Made by a program: the position numbers and the translations under genes. 35,143 nt of DNA from assembly GCA_029287355.1 (NCBI GenBank), contig JARFRH010000262.1, forward strand, positions 1 through 35,143, written 5' to 3'. Source of the stretch: Maribacter sp. GTDB lineage: Bacteria; Bacteroidota; Bacteroidia; Flavobacteriales; Flavobacteriaceae. Below, in pieces: positions 27,601-33,537 of this stretch (positions are counted from its first letter, which is position 1; every line of letters begins with the position of its first letter). Below the pieces are notes generated by a model that saw only the letters and a program-made list of their open reading frames with translations, made no database searches and was not told where the DNA came from.

Positions 27601-27820
27601 CAAAATAAAAGAGATTGGGCTCGCCCGGCACCCCAGTTACGGCAGCAGAACGCCCGCCCCGGTGAGGCCCAATAGAACGGTACTCCAAGCTCGAATAGAG
27701 GTCTTGTGGGTAAGCGGTCTTTACAGGTTGTACTTTGTTACGTCTTTGTGAATTTGCCGTTAACGGAATAAACAGCAGGACCAAGGCCAAAAGGCCTAGG
27801 TGGGTGTAGTAGTTCTTCAT
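24680..27820 (-). CDS. Secreted VPS10/sortilin-like Asp-box repeat protein (copy 2)
   Basis: 1046 aa with a signal peptide (hydrophobic about 9-22, ending NSQ). It opens YRSIGPHRGGRS and carries about ten Asp-box motifs ([46 protein letters not shown] and others) across the first 700 residues. A C-terminal beta part with PGKYKVHL and a charged helical end follow. Overall order and spacing parallel copy 1 (20877-24032), so the two derive from an old duplication. No clear glycosidase active site is seen, so a hydrolase label would be inference. Upstream lies a long hairpin (27844-27895). Between the two copies sits the DUF559 element. Export is expected; there is no obvious C-terminal sorting domain. 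Confidence 0.88.
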   Translation of the reverse strand: MKNYYTHLGLLALVLLFIPLTANSQRRNKVQPVKTAYPQDLYSSLEYRSIGPHRGGRSAAVTGVPGEPNLFYFGATGGGVWKTLDGGRSWENISDGYFGGSIGAVEVAKSDPNVIYVGGGEKTLRGNVSSGYGIWKTVDGGKTWTSAGLKNSRHVPRIRIHPTNSDVVYAAVLGNIYKPTQDRGIYKSTDGGKTWSKKLFVNNQSGFVDLTLDPNNPRILYAASWRAKRTPYSLSSGGDGSGLWKSTDSGETWSEISKNEGFPKDTLGIIGVTVSPKNSERVWAIVENKKKGGLYRSEDGGKKWTEINSERKLRQRAWYYTRIYADTEDEDVVYVLNVRYHKSTDGGKTFNTFNAPHGDHHDLWISPENSKRMIIGDDGGAQVSYDGGETWSTYYNQPTAQYYRVTTDNAHPYRIYVAQQDNSTLRVKHRSDGNSISEDDWEVTAGGESAHIAVDPLNNDIVYGGSYGGFLTRVNHETGTVRGINVWPDNPMGYGAEGMKYRFQWNFPIMFSKHDPKKLYTFSQHVHMSTNEGQSWELLSDDLTRNDPTKLVSSGGPITQDNTGVEYYCTIFAANESPLKEGLLWVGSDDGLIHVSQDGGANWENVTPAGMPEWNMINSIEPSAFDEGTCYVAATKYKLGDFAPYLYKTTDYGKTWKKITNGIPAEHFTRVVREDPKRKGLLYAGTETGMYISFDDGANWSPFQLNLPIVPITDLAIKDNNLIVATQGRSLWIIDDLTVIHQLDDAKKSMASILYKPKDSYRTSGRAAKEPSKTEGMNHPNGVITHFYLKNLAEKDSIAVTYTTMAGDTLASFSNSAKEKEKKIKVEKGGNTHVWNTRGKKAETLKGMIFWAAGFDGPKAVPGKYKVHLNVNGANQTQEFNIIPDPRAEVSVADMQKQHDFISEINATVDKAHGSIKKIRGVNKQLDAFTKQYKDNAQTKELVEKAKTMKEEFEKIEKALYQTQNRSGQDPLNFPIRLTNKLAHLNRLVGIGDFPPTDQDIAVQKELTGKIETQLKAFDAMLDSELQEFNKAFNELSLNYLFVEEE

Positions 27821-27843
27821 TTTGTGTTCTTTTGGTTCAACAA

Positions 27844-27895
27844 AAAAATCTGTGATTTCGAGCGTCCCGAAATTTCGGGAGAGAAAAAGATTTTT
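27844..27895. repeat. REP-like palindrome in the copy 2 leader
   Basis: The core CCCGAAATTTCGGG (27866-27879) is a perfect 14-base palindrome. The outer AAAAATCT (27844-27851) pairs with AGATTTTT (27888-27895). Read on the minus strand, CTCTCCCGAAATTTCGGGAC followed by GCTCGAAA matches the repeat at 30961-31013. It lies 24-75 bases before the ATG at 27820, so it is in or near the 5' leader of the Asp-box gene. Confidence 0.7.
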
Positions 27896-28082
27896 CGTGT
27901 GATTAGCTTTTCAAATTAGTCCGTTTAAATGTAGTGAACTCGTGCAACTTAAAAAAATGATGCTTGTCAAGATTTTTTGGGATAAACCGTAGTTGCGAAT
28001 TACTGCTGTCAACGGCGATTCAATCTGTAGTAGCGTAAATGTCAATAGTATTCCCTATTTTAGTTTTTATGCGTAAGTGAAT
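27896..28082. other. Spacer without a recognised gene
   Basis: AT-rich spacer between the copy 2 leader hairpin and the tRNA-like fossil. I see no supported coding frame or promoter here. Confidence 0.4.
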
Positions 28083-28170
28083 TACTCCCTAGCTCAGTTG
28101 GTTCGAACATCTAAGGGTACCATCAGAGCCCCAATAGCTATCGGGATTGGTTCGAGTCCAAGAGGGGGAC
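28083..28170 (+). pseudogene. tRNA-like fossil sequence
   Basis: TAGCTCAGTTGGTT (28090-28103) is the exact D-arm word of many tRNAs, and TTGGTTCGAGTCCAA (28147-28161) is a good T-arm with the conserved TTCGA loop, followed by a purine-rich AGGGGGACC acceptor-like end. The remaining parts fail: the 5' acceptor pairs poorly with the 3' end, the D-stem has a mismatch, no anticodon stem is visible, and the middle is too long and contains CCCCAATAGCTATCGGG, a copy of the dispersed palindrome. It is best read as a decayed tRNA invaded by a repeat, not a working tRNA. There is no CCA end. Confidence 0.5.
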
Positions 28171-28178
28171 CTGATAAA

Positions 28179-28766
28179 TTACTTTTTTATCAACTCCTCC
28201 AAAACCCCCCGCACCTTCTCACTATCCCAATCCGCAACCCCGGTTTCTTTGATGATGACTTTAGCCTTGCCATCAATAACATAATTGGTCGGTATACTCC
28301 GGTCAAAAAGCGCTTCAGGTGTTTGCATTCTGGGGTTAAAAACAGGTAAGTCGTACTGCTTCTTTTCCAAAAAACGGGTGACCACCTCAGGGTCTTCATT
28401 GGTAATCAGTATAAAATTCACTTGCTCGCCATAGTCGGCATATAATTTTTCAATACTAGGCAGTTCTGCAATACAGGGCGGGCACCAGGTGGCCCAATAG
28501 CTGATAAAGATGACTTTGCCCATGCCTATTTCTATGGTTCTTGGGGTACCGTTCAAATCTCTTAATTGATAAGTAAACGGTTCTAATTGGGTTTGGTCTT
28601 CGGCAGCTAACTCCGATGGTGACCATACCAATAGCTTCGCCCTATTTAACGCAACTTGAATGGGGGTTCTGGTTTGGGGGATGATCAACAGGATAATGAA
28701 TAGTGCGAAGAGGAGGCTGCTGGGTTTTGGGATTTTTCTTTTCATTTCGAGGAGCAATTTAGTCAT
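28179..28766 (-). CDS. TlpA-like thioredoxin-fold disulfide reductase
   Basis: 195 aa. An N-terminal membrane anchor (about 17-30) is followed by a periplasmic thioredoxin domain with ISYWATWCPPCIAELPS (C95-P-P-C98). TlpA/ResA-type proteins reduce disulfides in exported proteins, for example during cytochrome c maturation. An alternative start is the ATG seven codons in (28745), giving MKRKIPKPS; I cannot decide between them from the leader. It stands alone with a REP-like palindrome and TTTGGAA heptads upstream. A decayed piece of a close relative lies at 34462-34571. Confidence 0.9.
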   Translation of the reverse strand: MTKLLLEMKRKIPKPSSLLFALFIILLIIPQTRTPIQVALNRAKLLVWSPSELAAEDQTQLEPFTYQLRDLNGTPRTIEIGMGKVIFISYWATWCPPCIAELPSIEKLYADYGEQVNFILITNEDPEVVTRFLEKKQYDLPVFNPRMQTPEALFDRSIPTNYVIDGKAKVIIKETGVADWDSEKVRGVLEELIKK

Positions 28767-28776
28767 TATTTGGCTG

Positions 28777-28819
28777 TTCCTAAGCTCTCGACGGAGCTTC
28801 GGTGCGCTCGAGGTGACAG
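28777..28819. repeat. REP-like palindromic repeat
   Basis: TTCCTAAGCTCTCGACGGAG is followed by CTTCGGTGCGCTCGAGGTGA and then CAG, a GC-rich imperfect palindrome with GAGCTTC and GCTCTCGAC arms. The copy at 33301-33343 differs at one position (TTCCTAT instead of TTCCTAA). The flanks TTCCTA-x-GCTCTC and GCTC-x-A-x-GTGACAG are shared with 30961-31013. Confidence 0.85.
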
Positions 28820-28830
28820 TATAGGTGGCT

Positions 28831-28858
28831 TTTGGAATTTGGAATTTGGAATTTGGAA
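28831..28858. repeat. TTTGGAA heptad repeat, four copies
   Basis: Four perfect tandem TTTGGAA copies, placed 12 bases after the REP-like repeat and just before the lactonase gene end. The order REP-like repeat then TTTGGAA heptads is repeated at 30961-31045 and 33301-33389. Confidence 0.85.
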
Positions 28859-28863
28859 TAAGT

Positions 28864-29964
28864 TTACAAAAACACCAAACAAACTGGTTTGGAGAGTTTA
28901 TGCTCGTTTAAAAAAGTAAGGGTTCCTTTTTCGAGATCACGTTTAAAAACAGTGATGTTGTTGCTGTTTTGATTGGCGACCAAGAGAAACTTTCCTGTGG
29001 GGTCTAGCGTGAAGTTTCTCGGCCAATCGCCTTGTACCCCTTCTCGACCTACTAGGCTTATACGACCGGTTTGTTGGTCGATGGCAAATATGACTATTGT
29101 ATTTTCGCCTCGGTTGGAGCCGTATAAAAACTTACTGTCATGTGACACATGAATATCAGCACAGAAGCTTTCTCCCTTAAAGTCGGCTGCCAAGGTCGAT
29201 TCATTTTGAATGTCCGAATAGACGCCTTCGCCGTTCTTTTCAAAAACCGAAATGCTTGAATTCAATTCATTGATCACATACAAGAATTTTCCATTTTGAG
29301 TCGTTGTAAAATGGCGTGGCCCGGCATCTTCCGGTAGTTGCAGTATGGCCTTGGGTTTTGCCATTTCCGCAGCCTCATCGCTGTACGCCAAAAGGGCATC
29401 CAAGCCTAGATCGGCGATATAAATGTCATCATTTACCCATTTTGCCATGTGCGCATGTGGCGTTTTGGTCGAATCGATTTGAGTGTGATCCATAATAGCG
29501 GATGGGCCTGATAATTTGCCGTCTGTACCTACCTCATAAATGCTTGCGTTGCCTCCCGAATAATTGGCTACCGCTAGTTGCTCGCCTGATGGCGATAAAC
29601 TGACATGACAGGGGTGTGCCCCTTTACTGGAAACGGTATGCATTTCAGTCAAACTATCATTTTTCATGGCAAAAGTAGTAACCGCACCTGAACCATTTTC
29701 AAAATCGTTGCTTTCTTGAACGGCATATAAAAAATCCCTCTGTTGATTAATAGCCAAATACGACGGGCTTGTAATCCGTGCTGCCAGTTTGGAGCTTAGA
29801 ATTTTTCCGTTTTCGGAATCAAATTGCATTTTATAAATCCCTTCACTCTCGGCGTCCGTGTAGGTACCCACGAATAGTGTTAACGGCTTTATTTCTTTTT
29901 CAGTAGTACAATTGACTAGGGTCATCGCAAGGCTTAGAATCAATATTGGTTTGCTATTTATCAT
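28864..29964 (-). CDS. Lactonase family lipoprotein (6-phosphogluconolactonase-like)
   Basis: 366 aa. The N-terminus has a hydrophobic signal ending LVNC, a lipobox-like site with Cys 19, so a lipoprotein is predicted, although Asn before Cys is unusual. The body is a seven-bladed beta-propeller of the lactonase (PF10282) type, with LFVGTYTD, HPCHVSLSPSGEQLAVANYSGG, GPRHFTTTQNGKFLYVINELNSS and SHDSKFLYGSNRGENTIVIF. Family members include cytoplasmic 6-phosphogluconolactonases (Pgl), but an exported version more likely acts on other lactones; the substrate is unknown. It is divergent from the DsbA-like gene at 30130. Confidence 0.88.
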   Translation of the reverse strand: MINSKPILILSLAMTLVNCTTEKEIKPLTLFVGTYTDAESEGIYKMQFDSENGKILSSKLAARITSPSYLAINQQRDFLYAVQESNDFENGSGAVTTFAMKNDSLTEMHTVSSKGAHPCHVSLSPSGEQLAVANYSGGNASIYEVGTDGKLSGPSAIMDHTQIDSTKTPHAHMAKWVNDDIYIADLGLDALLAYSDEAAEMAKPKAILQLPEDAGPRHFTTTQNGKFLYVINELNSSISVFEKNGEGVYSDIQNESTLAADFKGESFCADIHVSHDSKFLYGSNRGENTIVIFAIDQQTGRISLVGREGVQGDWPRNFTLDPTGKFLLVANQNSNNITVFKRDLEKGTLTFLNEHKLSKPVCLVFL

Positions 29965-30129
29965 GTAGTTCGTTGTCTATTTCTGATTGTGCATCTAAAA
30001 ATAGCGGAAATCTTAGAATTCGATTGTACTTTGTATCGTAAATAGGTGCATTCCTTTTTAGCGGCTTAAAATGCACTGTTAGTATTCTATTCAAAAACCG
30101 ACTAAATCGGGAATCTAGATTTTAAAAAA

Positions 30130-30825
30130 ATGGAACAAGAAACTATAAAAGTAGCTATCGTATCAGATGTGGCCTGCCCCTGGTGCTACGTTGGCAAACG
30201 AAGATTAGAAGCCGCATTGGAAGAGTGGAAAGGTGCACCCGTGGAAGTAACTTGGCATCCGTTTCAATTGGACCCGACCATACCCGAATCCGGTTTTGAC
30301 CGAGATACCTACCTTACCAACAAATTTGGCGATCTCGAACGTACCAAGGCCATGACGAATCGTCTGACCGAAGCTGGGGCAGAAGAAGGCATCAACTTTA
30401 ATTTCGGTGTTCAATGGTTGGCGGTAAATACCCTGCCCTTGCATCAATTACTTCATGTAGCGGGAGAAGAAGGTTTTAAAGACAGCCTCAAAGAACGCTT
30501 TTTAAAGGCTTATTTTGAAGAAAATCTACACCTCAACAAACCCGAAGTACTCATCAAAGTAATGTCCGAATACGGCTGGGATGCCGAAAAGACCAAACAA
30601 GTGCTCGCCGATGACACTATTGCCTATGCCGTAAAACAAGAGATTGCCCATTACCAAGAACGCGGTGTTACCGGGGTTCCCTTTTTTATTATCAATGACA
30701 AATACGGTATTAGCGGGGCGCAGCCGGTAAGTGTTTTCTTAGATGCTTTTGCTCAGGTTGCCCCTATTCCTATTGCCGTGATTGGTGAGGGGGATAGTTG
30801 TGACCCGGTTACGAGGGAGTGTTAA
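30130..30825 (+). CDS. FrnE-like DsbA family oxidoreductase
   Basis: 231 aa. VSDVACPWCYVGKRRLE gives the CPWC active site (C16-P-W-C19), and VTGVPFFIIND holds the cis-Pro segment; a helical insert lies between them. The first gene-like segment and the VEVTWHPFQLDP motif fit FrnE-like DsbA proteins. It has no signal peptide, so it is probably a cytoplasmic thiol oxidoreductase. The ATG at 30130 is preceded by an A-rich leader (TTTTAAAAAA). It stands alone, divergent from the lactonase gene. After its stop come TTGGTTG heptads and several repeat elements. Confidence 0.9.
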   Translation: MEQETIKVAIVSDVACPWCYVGKRRLEAALEEWKGAPVEVTWHPFQLDPTIPESGFDRDTYLTNKFGDLERTKAMTNRLTEAGAEEGINFNFGVQWLAVNTLPLHQLLHVAGEEGFKDSLKERFLKAYFEENLHLNKPEVLIKVMSEYGWDAEKTKQVLADDTIAYAVKQEIAHYQERGVTGVPFFIINDKYGISGAQPVSVFLDAFAQVAPIPIAVIGEGDSCDPVTREC

Positions 30826-30826
30826 T

Positions 30827-30846
30827 TTGGTTGTTGGTTGTTGGTT
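30827..30846. repeat. TTGGTTG heptad repeat, about three copies
   Basis: TTGGTTG occurs twice perfectly and once as TTGGTT in tandem right after the FrnE-like gene stop. It is another 7-base-period array, different in sequence from TTTGGAA. Confidence 0.7.
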
Positions 30847-30904
30847 TTGTCAACAGGTTGCCGCGTCGCTTTTACCATTTAATCTAGTTTCAAAATTCGT
30901 TTAG

Positions 30905-30960
30905 CTCCTCGCAAAGACGTCATTGCGACCCCGATAGTTATCGGGGGAAGCAATCTGTTG
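30905..30960. repeat. TCATTGCGA-type dispersed repeat with nested palindrome
   Basis: CTCCTCGCAAAGACGTCATT, then GCGA, then CCCCGATAGTTATCGGGG (30929-30946), then AAGCAATCTG. The words TCATTGCGA and AAGCAATCTG are known from dispersed repeats in several Bacteroidota genomes. The inner palindrome also occurs as CGATAGCTATCGGG at 19050 and in the tRNA-like fossil at 28129-28144. Confidence 0.55.
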
Positions 30961-31013
30961 AAATTCGTGTTCCTAGGCTCTCTCCCGAAATTTCGGGACG
31001 CTCCAAGTGACAG
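30961..31013. repeat. REP-like palindrome with CCCGAAATTTCGGG core
   Basis: TTCCTAGGCTCTCTCCCGAA is followed by ATTTCGGGACGCTCCAAGTG and then ACAG. The flanks match the REP-like repeats at 28777 and 33301, while the core is a different palindrome (CCCGAAATTTCGGG), the same core as in the copy 2 leader at 27844. Confidence 0.7.
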
Positions 31014-31031
31014 TCTAGATTGCTCTCGGCT

Positions 31032-31045
31032 TTTGGAATTTGGAA
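31032..31045. repeat. TTTGGAA heptad repeat, two copies
   Basis: Two tandem TTTGGAA copies, 20 bases before the methyltransferase ATG at 31065. They may lie in or beside the promoter or leader of that gene. Confidence 0.75.
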
Positions 31046-31064
31046 TTTAAATAATTTATTAGGG

Positions 31065-31703
31065 ATGAACAAATATGCAATCACTCAAGCTACCTATAAC
31101 AAGGCTGCCCAATGCTATTGGGAAAAAGTCGTTAATCTAAAGCAATACAATGAAAGCTATGATACCTTTTGTGCGTTGCTGCCCCAAAAGGCCAATGTGT
31201 TCGAAATGGGTTGTGGCCCAGGCAATGTAACTCAATATCTGTTGCGCAAACGACCTGATTTAAACTATACCGCAAGTGATTTGGCACCCAATATGTTGGC
31301 CTTGGCCGAAAAGCATAATCCCAATGCCCATTTTTTACTGCTGGACTGCCGCGAAATTGCTACCCTCCACCGAAAATTCGATGCTATCATTGGCGCCTTT
31401 GTCCTCCCGTATTTGGACAAAGTAGCATGTGTAACGCTTATTTCAGATTGCGCAAAACTAATAAACCCAAATGGGGTACTATACCTAAGCACCATGGAGA
31501 GCGAAGAGGCCCATTCGGGTTTTGAACACACAAGTTTTAGTGGGGATGACCAAGTCTATATTCATTACCATCAAGAAGCTTTTTTAAGGAAATGCCTTTC
31601 TAATAATGGTTTTGAGGTTTTACATTTGATCAAGCAAGCCTGCCATGAACCTAATGGTAAGGTTTATAGTGATATGATTTTTATGGCACGAAGGATTCAG
31701 TAA
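31065..31703 (+). CDS. Class I SAM-dependent methyltransferase
   Basis: 212 aa from the ATG at 31065 (MNKYAITQATYNKAAQCYWE). A TTG at 31020 would extend it by 15 residues through the heptad repeat and is rejected. The SAM-binding motif I is VFEMGCGPGNVTQYL (about 45-60), followed by an acidic loop (YTASDLAPNMLALAEKH) and LLDCREI and IIGAFVLPYL segments of motifs II and III. The substrate cannot be predicted; small-molecule or lipid methylation is typical of this group. The leader sequence is composed of repeats, so the promoter may lie within them. Confidence 0.88.
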   Translation: MNKYAITQATYNKAAQCYWEKVVNLKQYNESYDTFCALLPQKANVFEMGCGPGNVTQYLLRKRPDLNYTASDLAPNMLALAEKHNPNAHFLLLDCREIATLHRKFDAIIGAFVLPYLDKVACVTLISDCAKLINPNGVLYLSTMESEEAHSGFEHTSFSGDDQVYIHYHQEAFLRKCLSNNGFEVLHLIKQACHEPNGKVYSDMIFMARRIQ

Positions 31704-31739
31704 GGATATTGATTTTTGGGTTGTGGTTTGGGGTTGGAG

Positions 31740-31866
31740 GTATCTCCGGTAATTTCGACAATGTTGCCAAATACATTGAAAATATCTTTTTTCACAAAGG
31801 ATACGGGTATGTCTGAAATTCTTGGCTGTGTGGCTATTAGTTTGCCTTCTTTTTCTATTCTGGCGA
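31740..31866 (-). pseudogene. Decayed C-terminal fragment of the serine-hydrolase family
   Basis: This aligns without gaps, at a fixed offset of 3130 bases, to 34870-34996 inside the probable serine hydrolase. Read on the minus strand it encodes EGKLIATQPRISDIPVSFV and KKDIFNVFGN, against EGKLIATHPRISDIPVSFV and KSDIFNIGGN in the intact gene. Sequence outside is unrelated: the start of the gene is missing and the frame is lost at both ends. It is a fragment left by a duplication or recombination. Confidence 0.8.
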
Positions 31867-31924
31867 GCTAAGGCAATACTTAAATTCAAAATCCAATGAT
31901 AAAAACCATCTTACCAGTTTTGGC
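31867..31924. other. Spacer before the acetyl esterase end
   Basis: Short AT-rich spacer between the decayed fragment and the stop of the acetyl esterase gene. I see no feature in it. Confidence 0.35.
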
Positions 31925-33217
31925 CTACTCCCTAAGTTTTGCGTACAACCATTCGTTTCTAAGTTCACGCTGTTCAGGGTAGGTCCAATGTTGTGTTTTT
32001 TGAAAGAGGTGAAGTTCTTTTTCTGCGGGCAGCACATTGTATGCGGAATAGGTAGAAGCAGGGGAACATACATTGTCATTATAGCCCCAGCTATACCACC
32101 CCGGCACTTTTACAAAGCGGGCAAAATTCACAACATCATAATATTTGGAAACTTCCAATTTTTCGGGTTTGTTGGTGAATTCGTCCACGAAGAGCTGTGG
32201 CCAGCCACCGGCACGCCCGTGTAAAAAACCGGTCATATCGGACAATGCAGGGTAAAAGGCAGCCAAATAATCGATGCGATCATCCAAACTTGCCGTTACG
32301 ATAGAAAGCGCACCGCCTTGACTACCTCCGGTAACTGCAATATGCTCCCCATTGAACCCATTCACACTTTCAATAAAATCGACCGCCCGAATACAACCGA
32401 GATAGACGCGGCGGTAATACATGTTTTCCTTATCATCAAGATTAAAAGCCTGATAGCCGTTCAAAGCGCCCTGTCTGAGATCGGTATATACGCCTGGATC
32501 AAGATTCACCGGTATGCCGTGAATACCGATCGTAAACGAGATAAAGCCTTCTGCAGCTTCGTCAATTTCGCCGTAATAGGGTCGAATGCCCGCACCGGGT
32601 ACATGCAAAATGGCGGGGTATTTTCCGGGTTTTTTGGGTTGGGTCAAAATACCGTAGATCTTGCCTTTGATATTGTCAAGTCGAACATGGTAGACGTCAG
32701 CTTTGTCGGTACAGCGTTCGGGCATCAAGGTCAGTACGGGATTCATGGGTACTTGGGCAAGCGCCTCCTTCCCTTTGTTCCAAAACGCTTCAAAATCCTT
32801 AGGTAGGGTTGTTGTGGGCTGTATTTTATCAGGGGCAAAACCTACCGTCGTATAGGAGCTGTATTCCTTGCCATCGACCTTTACCGTTGCCGTACAACGG
32901 AGAAAGCCCGGAGTATTGAATTTTTTTGCTTTTATTTTGACGGACTTATTTTTAAGCCTGCGCGTGCCTTCATCCCAAACGGGAAGGGTTCGATACCCTG
33001 GATCGGGCTGTACTTTATAGCTTATTTCGATTCCGTCTAGCGGGATATTGTTCTTAAATACCGAAATTGAAAATTCGGCCTGAGCGCCCAAGACGTAGGT
33101 CCAGTCCGCAGCGCTGGGGGTAATCATGATCTGGACCAGTTCTTGACGGGGTTGTGCGCTGAGGTATAGCGAAAAAAGAAGTAGGGTACTTAGGAAGGCA
33201 TACGTCGTACGTTTCAT
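31925..33217 (-). CDS. Secreted acetyl esterase (CE7/AXE1-like)
   Basis: 430 aa from the ATG at 33215-33217, which begins a clean signal peptide (MKRTTYAFLSTLLLFSLYLS, cleaved near SAQ). Longer frames back to 33436 read through heptad and REP-like repeats and are rejected; the ATG at 33247 (MKKTLKLSYK) is a possible alternative. The alpha/beta-hydrolase triad is visible: S299 in TGGSQGG, D381 in GYNDNVCSP and H410 in KTQHWTYPE. The GSQG nucleophile elbow and DNVCSP fit acetylxylan esterase/cephalosporin C deacetylase-like enzymes (AXE1, CE7). It would remove acetyl groups from glycans outside the cytoplasm. The N-terminal 130 residues form an extra beta domain. Confidence 0.88.
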   Translation of the reverse strand: MKRTTYAFLSTLLLFSLYLSAQPRQELVQIMITPSAADWTYVLGAQAEFSISVFKNNIPLDGIEISYKVQPDPGYRTLPVWDEGTRRLKNKSVKIKAKKFNTPGFLRCTATVKVDGKEYSSYTTVGFAPDKIQPTTTLPKDFEAFWNKGKEALAQVPMNPVLTLMPERCTDKADVYHVRLDNIKGKIYGILTQPKKPGKYPAILHVPGAGIRPYYGEIDEAAEGFISFTIGIHGIPVNLDPGVYTDLRQGALNGYQAFNLDDKENMYYRRVYLGCIRAVDFIESVNGFNGEHIAVTGGSQGGALSIVTASLDDRIDYLAAFYPALSDMTGFLHGRAGGWPQLFVDEFTNKPEKLEVSKYYDVVNFARFVKVPGWYSWGYNDNVCSPASTYSAYNVLPAEKELHLFQKTQHWTYPEQRELRNEWLYAKLRE

Positions 33218-33250
33218 CTTGTAGCTTAGTTTAAGGGTTTTTTTCATTTG

Positions 33251-33271
33251 GCTGTTGGCTGTTGGCTGTTG
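33251..33271. repeat. GCTGTTG heptad repeat, three copies
   Basis: Three perfect tandem GCTGTTG copies in the leader of the acetyl esterase gene, about 34 bases upstream of its ATG. The words TTGGCTGTTGG and TGTTGGTTGTTGG recur near 34565. Confidence 0.8.
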
Positions 33272-33300
33272 GAATTTTAATGAAGGTACAAATTTTCGTG

Positions 33301-33343
33301 TTCCTATGCTCTCGACGGAGCTTCGGTGCGCTCGAGGTGACAG
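33301..33343. repeat. REP-like palindromic repeat, second copy
   Basis: It is nearly identical to 28777-28819 (one base changed in the 43). It is followed after 20 bases by TTTGGAA heptads at 33364-33389, the same order as at 28777-28858. Confidence 0.85.
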
Positions 33344-33363
33344 GTTAGGCGGCTTTTGGCTTT

Positions 33364-33389
33364 TTTGGAATTTGGAATTTGGAATTTGG
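33364..33389. repeat. TTTGGAA heptad repeat, 3.7 copies
   Basis: TTTGGAA occurs three times in tandem, followed by TTTGG. It belongs to the spacer between the acetyl esterase and the aldo/keto reductase, 149 bases before the latter's ATG. Confidence 0.85.
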
Positions 33390-33537
33390 CTATTGGTAGC
33401 TAACAAATTCAAGGAGTTATGAATGCCGTATGTCATCTACCTATGTTTTTTTTCACAGTTACGCATTTCACAATCCCTTAACAGGGCGTTTATCTAGAAA
33501 TGCCTAATTTAAGAATCAATCAAGAAAAACGATTTCG

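Noticed and set aside
19081-27820. Polysaccharide utilization locus
   Set aside because: No SusC/SusD pair, no recognised glycoside hydrolase active site and no dedicated regulator are found in this stretch.
28083-28170. Functional tRNA gene
   Set aside because: D- and T-arm words are present, but the acceptor stem pairs poorly and no anticodon stem of correct length can be formed.
31020-31064. Methyltransferase start at TTG 31020
   Set aside because: The extension crosses the TTTGGAA repeat; the ATG at 31065 fits the domain start.
33218-33436. N-terminal extension of the acetyl esterase
   Set aside because: The extra residues are translations of heptad and REP-like repeats, and a clean signal peptide begins at 33217.
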